A stretch of 64,000 nucleotides of DNA, taken from assembly GCA_963975425.1 (NCBI GenBank), contig CAXBGS010000009.1, forward strand, positions 124,001 to 188,000, read 5' to 3'. The number at the start of each line of letters is the position of its first letter. Positions within the stretch are counted from its first letter, which is position 1. A model generated the notes under the pieces. It was not told where the DNA came from and did not search any database. It saw only the letters and a program-made list of their open reading frames with translations. The stretch comes from CAXBGS01 sp963975425. Lineage in GTDB: Bacteria; Planctomycetota; Planctomycetia; Pirellulales; Pirellulaceae. The position numbers and the translations under genes were made by a program. Positions 43,601 through 51,174 of this stretch are shown in pieces.

Positions 43601-44584
43601 AGTATGAATCCCAAGGGCAAGCCGATCACGATCGAAGCCTGGGTCACGGCGACCAAACCCTTGGGCGTGATTGTGGCACGCGGAGGCCCGACGGCCGGTT
43701 TCGCGCTGACCCTGAAAGGCGGCAAGCCAGAATTTCATGTTCGCACCGACAGTAAACTGAGCACGATCACCGGCGACAAACGTATTGTCGGTGGTTGGCA
43801 TCACGTCGTTGGCGTCTTGGATACCGACAAATCGATGAAGCTTTACGTCGACGGCGAACTGGCCGATTCTGGAACCGCGCCCGGCCTGCTGTCGACCGAT
43901 CCCGTTCAAGGATTGGATATCGGTGCCGATGGCAAAACGGCGGTCGGCCCGTACAGAAGCCCGCTGCCGCTAAACGGCGCGGTGGATGAAGTCCGGTTGT
44001 ATTTCGAGGCCGCTGACGCAGAGCGAATCGCGAAACGTTACCGCGACGGATCCGAAATCTCGTCCGATGCGGTGCTCGCCGTCAGCTTTGACGATGGAAC
44101 CGCCCGTGACCACAGCGTGCATCGCAACAGCGGGACCATCGATGGTGGTAAACCTGTCGAAGGAAAGTTTGGCAAGGCGATCCAGTTTTCTTCCCGTAAG
44201 CGCGCCGGCGGCAACAGTACGACCAAGCCCGGCGATAGTCTGGTGAAACCGAAATGGGCACAAGACGTCCCGATCTATGTCCGCGGGATGGTCTTGGGCG
44301 GCAGCACACTCTTTATCGTCGGCCCGCCAGACACGATCAACGAAGAAGAAACATTTCAGAAATTGACCGAGAGTGATCCCGAGGTGCAAAAGTTGCTCGA
44401 CCGTCAAGACGCCGCCTTGGAAGGCAGCGACGGGTCGTCACTGCTTTCGGTTAACATCGATACGGGAGAAATCGAGAACGAAGTCAAGCTTGATGCGTTG
44501 CCCACCTGGGACGGCTTGGCAGGAGCAAACGGCAGTCTGTTTTTGACAACGCTCGATGGAAGCGTCATTCGCTTCGGCAAATAA
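40691..44584 (+). CDS. Very large exported protein: methyltransferase-like N-terminus, PQQ beta-propeller and LamG domain
   Basis: A 1297-residue protein beginning with a signal peptide (residues 1-27); upstream in-frame codons from 40535 are not needed. Residues about 45-150 look like a class I methyltransferase Rossmann fold: FFVHLGAGDGRLTTAL (motif I), VHGLIGDDASVDKVRNRV and LEEVLRVLVPNGVAMIREGG. Residues about 175-880 are quinoprotein-like propeller blades (DAFNGSVLWKK, DAKSGEQLWAKK, DAKSGEKLWDA) with the internal restart DDWPTYRHDSGRSGTT. Residues about 975-1115 are a LamG domain (ITIEAWVTATKPLG, GWHHVVGVL, MKLYVDGELADSG). The function is unknown. The next gene begins at the base after its stop, so it leads a five-gene operon. 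Confidence 0.82.
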   Translation: MFRFQRCLVLLFSVVLGAISCPHNLMADAASDAANLIERSGVSAGFFVHLGAGDGRLTTALRQNDAIQVHGLIGDDASVDKVRNRVRSAGEYGDVAFDAHSGGDLPYVDNLVNLLVAEQLGDVALEEVLRVLVPNGVAMIREGGKWNKVVKPRPENIDEWSHYLHDATGNSVAHDDVVAPPRHLQWVGSPRWARHHDRMASMSALVSSGGKMFYIMDEGSRISIQLPPKWKLIARDAFNGSVLWKKDIADWQPHLWPLKSGPTQLSRRLVSTDDEVYVTMGFNAPLSALDAATGDVLRTYEGSDATEEIIHTGDLLFTVVRKGKAELADYAPLHGTVGDQARSRDFFWDEEPRILMAFDAKSGEQLWAKKTKVSPLTLSGTDSQVLFHDGEKVVSLNSRTGEIAWESETVTRRESFTFNFGPRLVLYDDVVLYAGGDGKMISSDAKSGEKLWDASFPNSGYQSPQDLMVVDGLVWLAPLTSGKDSGVYTGRDPRTGEVVKEFAPDVDTYWFHHRCYIAKATDNFLMPSRTGIEFVDPDKEHWDINHWVRGGCLYGVMPCNGLTYAPPHNCACYPEAKLFGFNALAPLAPTRPIPANVPDKGRLQRGPAFGHSLANVDPAAIADDWPTYRHDSGRSGTTTKPVDAKVERQWRISLGGRLTSPVIADGNVYVAQIDSHTLYALNEKTGQPNWSFTAGARIDSPPTVHRGRVTFGGADGWVYSLTTDGELVWRYRAAPLDRRAMAYEQLESLWPVHGSVLIQDDIVWCVAGRSNFLDGGLRLLRLDLATGRKLSETIMDETNPETGNNIQEKLQILQMPVGLPDILSFDGQHVFMKSQKFDLEGNRLEIGPNSGDFAEQASKQRGPDAHIFAPMGFLDDTWFHRSYWVMGQSFAGGHGGYYQAGRFAPSGRILVNGNGYVYGYGRKPQYLRWTTVLEHQLFAAEPNPPEIPENFGKKGGGSVGAPSASFPMSPSMNPKGKPITIEAWVTATKPLGVIVARGGPTAGFALTLKGGKPEFHVRTDSKLSTITGDKRIVGGWHHVVGVLDTDKSMKLYVDGELADSGTAPGLLSTDPVQGLDIGADGKTAVGPYRSPLPLNGAVDEVRLYFEAADAERIAKRYRDGSEISSDAVLAVSFDDGTARDHSVHRNSGTIDGGKPVEGKFGKAIQFSSRKRAGGNSTTKPGDSLVKPKWAQDVPIYVRGMVLGGSTLFIVGPPDTINEEETFQKLTESDPEVQKLLDRQDAALEGSDGSSLLSVNIDTGEIENEVKLDALPTWDGLAGANGSLFLTTLDGSVIRFGK

Positions 44585-45652
44585 ATGCATCGCTGTGATT
44601 TAACACAGGCCGGGACCCGCGTGGTGATGTCCCGGCGTCAACTGCGACCTCTCATTCAGATTTCAAAGACTATCTTGCGAATCCAGCTCATTCTTGCATC
44701 GATGTTCGTTGCCGTTTCTATAGGCGTTGCGTGCAATATTCCCGTCTTTCGGTATGCACTTGAACGTTGGAAGCCCGACGCGACGGAAGTGTTGATCTTT
44801 CACGATGCACCGCTTTCGCAGTCGCATAAACAAACACTTCAGCAATTACAGGCGCGGACGGTTCAGCACGACGGCGACGCCAACGCGAAAGTGATCCAGA
44901 TCGACATCGCGTCGGATCTGAACGCGGACAATCGAGATGTCTGGCTGTCATTAAGCGAACAAGACGGCGTCAGCTTGCCGCACGTTCTGGTGCGCACCAA
45001 GTCGGGCCAAGGCCGATGGATCAATCATTGGCACGGACCGCTTGAGGACCTGCCGCAACTGGGCCTGTATGATTCGCCGGCGCGGGCCGAGTTGGGACGC
45101 CGTCTGATGGCCGGGCACAGCGTGGTATGGCTGTTGATCGGTTCGACAAACGATGCCAAAACAGCATCTGCGAAAACGCTGGTCCAAAGCAATTTTGAAT
45201 CGCTTTCCGAGAGAGTGAAATTGCCCGAAGGCATCGGTCTGCCGGGTTCCGAACTCTATGCGGACGTTCCTCTTGTCGTGAAATTCAGCCTGCTGGAAAT
45301 TGATCCTGACGATCCGGAAGAACAATTTCTGGTTAGTCTGTTGACCGGTGTCCGTCAGCAAGCCTTTGAGGACGGCGAACCCTTGTTGGTCCCCGTATTT
45401 GGGCGTGGTCGGGCGCTGGAAGTGATTCCGGCAAGCGACATGACCGAAAAATTGATGGAAGAATTGACCGTGTTTCTTAGTGGCGCGTGTTCCTGTCAAG
45501 TCAAAGAACGAAATCCCGGCTTTGACTTGTTGATCAATGCAGATTGGGATACCGAATTATTCGGCGACGATGCGAACCGTCCACCGGATCGAAGCGCCGA
45601 AGAAGGCAGAAATCGAGAACCCGAGTTGCTGCAAATTCCGCCGGGTCGCTAG
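44585..45652 (+). CDS. Membrane-anchored protein with a C-terminal CSC motif, unknown function
   Basis: A 355-residue protein starting immediately after the stop of the giant gene. One hydrophobic segment (LILASMFVAVSIGVAC) ends at a cysteine and is followed by NIPVFRYALERW; the Cys could be a lipoprotein site, although the lipobox is not canonical. The rest is a soluble alpha/beta region. The C-terminus has VPVFGRGRALEVIP and SGACSCQVKERNPGFDLL. From memory, both the PVFRYALERW and CSCxVKxxNPG motifs belong to a conserved planctomycete family of unknown function; this was not checked. Placed between a propeller protein and an ABC importer, it may be part of that uptake system. An alternative start is ATG 44627. 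Confidence 0.65.
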   Translation: MHRCDLTQAGTRVVMSRRQLRPLIQISKTILRIQLILASMFVAVSIGVACNIPVFRYALERWKPDATEVLIFHDAPLSQSHKQTLQQLQARTVQHDGDANAKVIQIDIASDLNADNRDVWLSLSEQDGVSLPHVLVRTKSGQGRWINHWHGPLEDLPQLGLYDSPARAELGRRLMAGHSVVWLLIGSTNDAKTASAKTLVQSNFESLSERVKLPEGIGLPGSELYADVPLVVKFSLLEIDPDDPEEQFLVSLLTGVRQQAFEDGEPLLVPVFGRGRALEVIPASDMTEKLMEELTVFLSGACSCQVKERNPGFDLLINADWDTELFGDDANRPPDRSAEEGRNREPELLQIPPGR

Positions 45653-45669
45653 AAAGAGTTAAGTTTGTC

Positions 45670-47184
45670 ATGAAACGAATCGTTACCGTCATGATCGCGT
45701 CGCTGATCGGGCTGGCCCTGCTGTTCGCCCTATTGATCGGCGACACCGGGTCGTCGTCGAAATCATCTGGCGATGATCAAGAGTCGTTGATGCTGTACTG
45801 TGCCGCGAGCAACCAAGCGGTGATGGAAGACATCCGGGCCGAATACGAAAAAGAATATGATCGCTCGATTCAAATTCAATACGGCCCGTCGCAAACACTG
45901 CTTTCCTCCGTCGAAGTCACCGACTACGGCGACCTGTTTCTGCCGGCCGATGACAGCTATTTGCAAATCGGCCGAGACAAAGGTTTGATCGCCGAAACGC
46001 TGCCCATTTCCCGAATGCAAGCTGTCGTCGCGGTGCACAAGGATAATCCGAAAGCAATAAAGACGATCGATGACCTCTCGCGTCAGGGCGTTCGTTTGGT
46101 TTTAGCCAATCCAGATACGGCCGCCGTGGGCAAGGTCGTCCGCGACGTGCTGACCGAATCGGGCAGCTGGGATTCGATCGAGCAAGCGAGTTCTGCGTAC
46201 CGGGCGACGGTGACCGAAGTCGCCAACGATGTGGTGGTCGGTGCCGCGGATGCGACGATCGTGTATGACGCGGTGCTGCAAACGTATCCCGATTTGGTGG
46301 CGATTGAATTGCCTGAGTTGGCGGAGGCCGGTTCGCAGGTGTCGGTCGGCGTGATCGCGTCGACCAAGCAACCACAAGCAGCGTTGCATTTTGCCCGATA
46401 CGTATCGGCGCGAGACCGAGGACTGAAGCATTATCAAGAACATGGTTTCACCGTCAGCGGCGGCGACCAATGGAGCGACGTTCCCGAACTTTCCATCTTT
46501 GCCGGGTCGATGCTACGTCCAGCGATCGATGAAACCGTCACCGCTTTCGAACAACGCGAGGGCGTGAAGGTGAACCGAGTCTATAACGGCTGTGGGATCT
46601 TGGTTGCACAGATGAAAGCTGGCCAACATCCCGACGCGTACTTCGCGTGCGATGTGGAGTTCATGAACCAAGTCCACGATCTGTTTCCCGAACCCGTTCC
46701 GGTGTCTCAGAACGAATTAGTCATCATGGTTCAAAAAGGTAACCCGCATAACATCCGGTCACTCAAGGACCTCAGTCGCGAGGGGCTACGCGTCGGCATT
46801 GGGCATGAAAAACAATGCGCGATGGGATGGATCACGCAAAATACGTTTCGCGAAGGCGGCGTGCAGCAAGAGATCATGTCAAACGTCAAAGTGCAAACTC
46901 CCTCAGGCGACATGTTGGTCAATCAATTGCAAACCAAGTCGCTTGACGCCGCCGTCGCCTACTTGAGTAACGCAGCGGGCGCTGCTGAATTTCTTGATGC
47001 AATACGTATTCAGGGAATCGACTGCAGTATCGCGACGCAGCCTTGGGCGGTCGCAAAAGAGTCACCACATCCGAACCTTGCCAGCCGATTGTTTCGGCAA
47101 ATCTGCTCGACCGATTCGCAAGACGTTTTCGCCGCCGAAGGATTCCGTTGGCAAATCGATGCTGACAAGATCGATGATGAGTGA
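45670..47184 (+). CDS. ABC transporter substrate-binding protein with two tandem ModA-like lobes
   Basis: A 504-residue exported or membrane-tethered protein; one N-terminal hydrophobic segment (IASLIGLALLFALLIG) is followed by a Ser-rich linker. Two homologous periplasmic-binding domains follow: about 39-262 (LMLYCAASNQAVMEDIRAEY, GDLFLPADDSYL) and about 274-490 (LSIFAGSMLRPAIDETVTAF, PDAYFACDVEFM). Both have the ModA/WtpA-like order of oxyanion binders. Cysteines lie near the likely ligand pocket or in conserved loops: Cys44, Cys308 (YNGCGILV), Cys327, Cys383 (EKQCAMG) and Cys452. Ordinary ModA has one domain and serine or threonine contacts. It is in an operon with a permease (8-11 bp overlap) and an ATPase. 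Confidence 0.85.
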   Translation: MKRIVTVMIASLIGLALLFALLIGDTGSSSKSSGDDQESLMLYCAASNQAVMEDIRAEYEKEYDRSIQIQYGPSQTLLSSVEVTDYGDLFLPADDSYLQIGRDKGLIAETLPISRMQAVVAVHKDNPKAIKTIDDLSRQGVRLVLANPDTAAVGKVVRDVLTESGSWDSIEQASSAYRATVTEVANDVVVGAADATIVYDAVLQTYPDLVAIELPELAEAGSQVSVGVIASTKQPQAALHFARYVSARDRGLKHYQEHGFTVSGGDQWSDVPELSIFAGSMLRPAIDETVTAFEQREGVKVNRVYNGCGILVAQMKAGQHPDAYFACDVEFMNQVHDLFPEPVPVSQNELVIMVQKGNPHNIRSLKDLSREGLRVGIGHEKQCAMGWITQNTFREGGVQQEIMSNVKVQTPSGDMLVNQLQTKSLDAAVAYLSNAAGAAEFLDAIRIQGIDCSIATQPWAVAKESPHPNLASRLFRQICSTDSQDVFAAEGFRWQIDADKIDDE

Positions 47185-48022
47185 AAGCGACCCGGCCCCT
47201 TCTCCGATCTCTCGTCGACGACGCAGCGACACGCCATTCTTTTTGGTGATGGGTGGTATTTCGGCGTCGTTCATCCTGTTGATCATTTTGCTGCTGGTTG
47301 CCGATGTCGTTTTCACGTCACCCGGCGAGTTTGTCGATGCGCTTCGCAAACCCGAGATTCGCGCTGCGTTCCGGCTGACCATGTTGACTTGCACCGCTGC
47401 GGCCGTCATGTCGCTGTGGGTGGCAACACCGCTCGGGTATCTGCTGTCGCGTTACCGCTTTCCTGGTCGCGTGCTGGTCGACACGCTGGTCGATATACCC
47501 ATTGTTTTGCCGCCGTTGGTCTTGGGGCTCAGCCTGCTGATTTTGTTTCACTTGTCGATCGGAGGCTGGGAATTAGAAGCCTGGCTGCGCGATACAGTCG
47601 GATTCCCGGTGACCTATCGCTGGCCGGCAGTGGTGCTCGCACAATTTTCAGTCGCTTGTGCGTTCGCGGTGCGAACCATGCGGGTGACATTCGACCAGAT
47701 CGACCCGCGTGCCGAAGACGTCGCAAGAACGCTGGGTTGTACTCGCAGCCAGGCGTTTATGCAGATCGCGTTGCCGCAGGCTTGGCGTGGCATGATCGCG
47801 GCGACCACAATCGCGTGGGCGCGGGCCCTCGGCGAGTTCGGTCCGATCTTGGTATTCGCCGGGGCGACACGCATGCGGACCGAAGTCTTGTCCACGACGG
47901 TGTTCTTGGAATTGAGTATCGGACAGCTTGACGCCGCCGTTGCGGTTTCACTTTTGATGGTTGCGATGGCGGTGGTCGTCTTGCTGTTCTTGCGCATTCT
48001 GGGGACGGGGCTGAACGCGTGA
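47174..48022 (+). CDS. ABC transporter permease, ModB/CysW-like
   Basis: A 282-residue membrane protein with about six segments. The binding-protein-dependent EAA-type loop is seen in DVARTLGCTRSQAFMQIALP followed by WRGMIAATTIAWARALGEFG, typical of molybdate, tungstate and sulfate importers. Its two adjacent ATGs (47174, 47177) overlap the end of the binding-protein gene, and its stop overlaps the ATPase GTG. A longer frame from 46994 is antisense-like overlap and not used. It imports the ligand bound by the tandem-lobe protein. Confidence 0.9.
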   Translation: MMSESDPAPSPISRRRRSDTPFFLVMGGISASFILLIILLLVADVVFTSPGEFVDALRKPEIRAAFRLTMLTCTAAAVMSLWVATPLGYLLSRYRFPGRVLVDTLVDIPIVLPPLVLGLSLLILFHLSIGGWELEAWLRDTVGFPVTYRWPAVVLAQFSVACAFAVRTMRVTFDQIDPRAEDVARTLGCTRSQAFMQIALPQAWRGMIAATTIAWARALGEFGPILVFAGATRMRTEVLSTTVFLELSIGQLDAAVAVSLLMVAMAVVVLLFLRILGTGLNA

Positions 48023-48663
48023 TCGAACTGCGTAACGTGTCGATTCGTGCCGGCGATTTCCAGCTGTCCGATATTTCGTTCGTCGTCCCAAGCGGCGAGT
48101 ACGCCGTGTTGATGGGCAGGACGGGACGAGGCAAAACGACGATCCTCGAGACAATTTGTGGGCTGCGCAGCGTCGCGTCTGGTCAGATTCTGGTCGACGG
48201 GATCGACGTCACGGATTGGTTGCCGGCCGATCGTCAAGTCGGATACGTTCCGCAAGATCTGGCTCTGTTTCCGACACTGACGGTGTCCGAACATTTAGCA
48301 TTCGCTTTGAAACTGCGAAAGCAATCGACAGACGCCATCAATGCGCGTGTCAGCGAGCTTGCGGAAGTTTTGGGAATCACCGGCTTGATGGGGCGGCATG
48401 TGCACGCCCTCAGCGGTGGTGAATCACAAAGGGTCGCGCTCGGCCGAGCGTTATCGTTTCATCCGACCGTACTGTTGTTGGACGAACCCCTCAGTGCCCT
48501 GGACGAATCGACTCGCAGTGAGATGCATGATTTGCTTAGGCGAGTCAAAGAAACTTCCGGCGTCACAACGCTGCATGTCACTCATAGCAATGAAGAGGCG
48601 GAAGCACTCGCCGATCATCGACTCGTGCTTCACGATGGGCGTATTTTGTTACAGGACGTTTAG
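48019..48663 (+). CDS. ABC transporter ATP-binding protein, ModC/WtpC-like (short)
   Basis: A 214-residue ATPase with Walker A GRTGRGKT (33-40; an unusual Arg-Gly pair replaces the common SGSGKS), Q-loop VPQDLALFP, signature LSGGESQRVALGRAL, Walker B VLLLDEPLSALD and switch His in LHVTHSNEEAEALAD. It lacks the C-terminal molybdate-binding (MOP/TOBE) domain of typical ModC. The GTG start overlaps the permease stop as GTGA, the last joint of this operon. It is convergent with the MoeB-like gene, leaving a 111-bp gap. Confidence 0.92.
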   Translation: MIELRNVSIRAGDFQLSDISFVVPSGEYAVLMGRTGRGKTTILETICGLRSVASGQILVDGIDVTDWLPADRQVGYVPQDLALFPTLTVSEHLAFALKLRKQSTDAINARVSELAEVLGITGLMGRHVHALSGGESQRVALGRALSFHPTVLLLDEPLSALDESTRSEMHDLLRRVKETSGVTTLHVTHSNEEAEALADHRLVLHDGRILLQDV

Positions 48664-48774
48664 ACCCGCGCGCCGCCACTTAGGCTTAGATTTCATCTCA
48701 TTCCCGATTCACCAACAATCGCCCGGTTCGTTGAGACGGTTGCTTCGGAATCTCAAGTCGCGATTCATTGCGGG

Positions 48775-49956
48775 TCAGTACGTGGGTATGCTTGGGTCGA
48801 TCTTCTGAGACCAGCCGTTGATTCCGCCTTTCAAGTTGGCAACGTTTGAAAAGCCAAGGTCTCGCAGGATCTTAACCGCTTTAGCGCTGCGTAGTCCCAT
48901 CTTGCAGTGGACGACGATCGTTTCATGCAGATCGAGTTCCGCGTGTCGTTCGGGCAATTCACCCAGCGGAATAAGTTTGCCGTTTAGATTGCAGATTTCG
49001 TATTCGTGTGGCTCACGCACATCGATCAGTGTCAAGGTTTCACCGGTTTCGAATCGCCGTTTTAGTTCGCTCGCTTCGATATCCCAAGGGCTTTGTGCAG
49101 GGTCGGAACTTTCGTCACCACTGGCGGCGGCAACACCGCAAAACTGTTCGTAATCGATCGGCGCTGTGATCGTCGGTTGATCGCCGCAAACGGGACAGTT
49201 CGCATCTCGCTGGACCTTCATTTGCCGAAATTTCATGTCCATCGCGTCGATCAACAATAACCGGCCGTCAAGCGAATCGCCGATGCCCAGGATTAGTTTG
49301 ATCGCTTCCGTCGCTTGGATCGTACCGACCAATCCTGGCAAGACACCAAGCACCCCACCTTCGGCGCAACTGGGGACCGTTCCCGCCGCAGGCGGTTGTG
49401 GGTAAAGGCACCGATAGCAGGGACCGTTCCCATATCCAAATACGGATGCTTGGCCTTCGAATCGGAAGATGCTGCCGTAGCAATTCGGTTTCTTTAGTAG
49501 GACACAGACATCATTGACCAGGTAACGTGTCGAAAAGTTATCCGTCCCGTCGATCACGATGTCGTACCCCGCAACGATCTGCATCGCATTGTTGCTGGTC
49601 AAGGCGTGTGGATATCGATCGACCTGAATCAGTGGATTGACGCTACTCAGCATCTCCGCGGCGGAATCGACTTTGGATCGACCGACATTCTCACTGGCGT
49701 GAATGATTTGCCGGTGCAAGTTTGAGTATTCGACTTGATCAAAATCGACCAACCCTAATCGCCCGACACCGGCGGCAGCCAAATACATGGCCGTCGGTGA
49801 TCCCAAGCCACCGGCTCCCACAATTAAAACCGATGCAGCCTTTAGCTTGGATTGACCTTCAACGCCGACTTCGGGCAGCGTCAAGTGTCTCGCGTATCGC
49901 TTGATCTCATCCGCCGTGAGCGAAGGGGCTGATGCGGTGGTGGTTTGCTCATCCAT
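48775..49956 (-). CDS. moeB: MoeB/MoeZ-like E1 adenylyltransferase with C-terminal rhodanese domain
   Basis: A 393-residue protein. Residues 15-265 are a ThiF/MoeB E1 fold: nucleotide loop VGAGGLGSP (46-), DQVEYSNLHRQ, the putative catalytic Cys197 in PSCAEGGVLG, and zinc-type pairs CYRC and CPVC. Residues about 290-390 are a rhodanese with active-site Cys351 in HCKMGLR. Length and domain order equal mycobacterial MoeZ. It would adenylate the C-terminal glycine of a small sulfur carrier and load it with sulfur for molybdopterin or cysteine. The carrier gene ends two bases before this start, so partnership is strongly implied. It is the third gene of a minus-strand operon. Confidence 0.92.
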   Translation of the reverse strand: MDEQTTTASAPSLTADEIKRYARHLTLPEVGVEGQSKLKAASVLIVGAGGLGSPTAMYLAAAGVGRLGLVDFDQVEYSNLHRQIIHASENVGRSKVDSAAEMLSSVNPLIQVDRYPHALTSNNAMQIVAGYDIVIDGTDNFSTRYLVNDVCVLLKKPNCYGSIFRFEGQASVFGYGNGPCYRCLYPQPPAAGTVPSCAEGGVLGVLPGLVGTIQATEAIKLILGIGDSLDGRLLLIDAMDMKFRQMKVQRDANCPVCGDQPTITAPIDYEQFCGVAAASGDESSDPAQSPWDIEASELKRRFETGETLTLIDVREPHEYEICNLNGKLIPLGELPERHAELDLHETIVVHCKMGLRSAKAVKILRDLGFSNVANLKGGINGWSQKIDPSIPTY

Positions 49957-49958
49957 GA

Positions 49959-50228
49959 TCAGCCTCCGGCGATCGCGGGCACCACCAAGATTTCATCGCG
50001 TGGATGAACTGGTGTTGCACCACCATCCAGATCTCGAATGTTTTCGTCATTGACAAAAATATTGACGTGCGACACTGGTTCGCCTGACTCATCAATCAAA
50101 TGCGTTCGGATTGACGGATGCTGAGCGACCAGATCACGCAAAGCGATTTCAACGCGATCGCCACTAACGGCGACGCTGCTGGATCCGCCGGTGTGCTGTC
50201 TCAGTGAAGTGGGGATGATGACGTTCAT
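49959..50228 (-). CDS. MoaD/ThiS/CysO-like ubiquitin-fold sulfur carrier
   Basis: An 89-residue beta-grasp protein ending in the functional Gly-Gly tail (LVVPAIAGG). The segment SHVNIFVNDENIRDLDGGATPVHPRDEILVV is split here as SHVNIFVNDENIR and VHPRDEILVVPAI, both typical of CysO and MoaD. The length and the IVPAxAGG-like end resemble CysO. A thiocarboxylate on the last glycine would donate sulfur. It lies between two E1-like genes: 13 bp after the first and 2 bp before the second. CysM-type cysteine synthase, the usual partner of CysO, is not in this window, so molybdopterin synthesis remains an alternative. Confidence 0.88.
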   Translation of the reverse strand: MNVIIPTSLRQHTGGSSSVAVSGDRVEIALRDLVAQHPSIRTHLIDESGEPVSHVNIFVNDENIRDLDGGATPVHPRDEILVVPAIAGG

Positions 50229-50241
50229 GGTTGAATGGATC

Positions 50242-51003
50242 TCAAGAGGCGGGCAGGTGACCGCAGGCGGGGCAGTCGCTTCGACGCTTCGTTTTCAGGT
50301 TGTGAAAACGCATCTCGCGCAAATCCATTTTAAGCAATCGGTTCGTCAAGGGGGAACCGATTTTCGCGATGGTCTTGATCGCCTCGACCGCACCCATGCA
50401 GGCGACCGTTCCCGAGACCGCACCAAGAACTGGAAACTGTCGTTTCCAGGTTGGCGGTTCTTCGGCAAAGACGCACCTTAAACAGGCCGATTGGCCGGGC
50501 CACACGGTCATGATGTGCGCTTCCATATCGTACATCGCGCACTCGACCAGCGGCTTGCCCTGTTTTACCGCTTGTTCATTCATCGCGAAACGTTCCGGAA
50601 ACAACGGCGCACAATCGACGATAAGGTCGCACTGGCTGACCAATGCTTCGGCGTTCGAATCGCTGACGTTTTCACCGACCGCTACAATCTCTAATCGAGG
50701 ATTAAGCTCGAGCAGCCGGCGGCGAATCGACTCGATGCGAGGTTTGCCGATCCAATCATGCGTCATCAATAGCTGTCGATTCAAGTCGCTCGGTTTGACA
50801 TTTCCCGCGTGGGCGAGGACCAGTTTTCCGATACCAGCGGCGGCCAGTTCATAGGCCACAACGCTGCCGACACCGCCGACACGCGAGATCATCACCGAAG
50901 CATTTTTCAGTTTTTGCTGTCCCGCTTCGCCAAGGTCGGGAACCCACATTTGCCACTGGTAGACCGCGCGTTCTTCGTCCGTCAGTACTTGTTGCTTGGG
51001 CAT
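50242..51003 (-). CDS. Second ThiF/HesA/MoeB-like protein lacking the catalytic cysteine
   Basis: A 253-residue E1-like protein. The nucleotide loop is altered to SRVGGVGSVVAYELAAAGIG. NVKPSDLNRQLL, DWIGKPR and two zinc-type pairs, CLRC and CPAC, are kept. Compared with the MoeB-like neighbour, the segment carrying the catalytic cysteine (PSCAEGG) is replaced by QFPVLGAVSG, so it probably cannot form the covalent intermediate. It may form a heterodimer with the MoeB-like protein or bind adenylate only. The ATG at 51003 gives the usual TDEERxxYxWQMW N-terminus; the longer frame adds 17 residues. It leads the three-gene operon. Confidence 0.82.
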   Translation of the reverse strand: MPKQQVLTDEERAVYQWQMWVPDLGEAGQQKLKNASVMISRVGGVGSVVAYELAAAGIGKLVLAHAGNVKPSDLNRQLLMTHDWIGKPRIESIRRRLLELNPRLEIVAVGENVSDSNAEALVSQCDLIVDCAPLFPERFAMNEQAVKQGKPLVECAMYDMEAHIMTVWPGQSACLRCVFAEEPPTWKRQFPVLGAVSGTVACMGAVEAIKTIAKIGSPLTNRLLKMDLREMRFHNLKTKRRSDCPACGHLPAS

Positions 51004-51174
51004 AATCGCGATCGATACAGGTGAGTCCGCCAGCCAATCGGGAAAGGGTGACACTGGCCGGGATGGCGGAAGTATAAAAGCCTGGGTTGATCACGCAAGC
51101 TAGTTTGATCTGCCTTCAACGCTGAGTCATACTCTGAGTTCCCACGCCCCTTTCCAGCCGATCAGGAGAATCTA

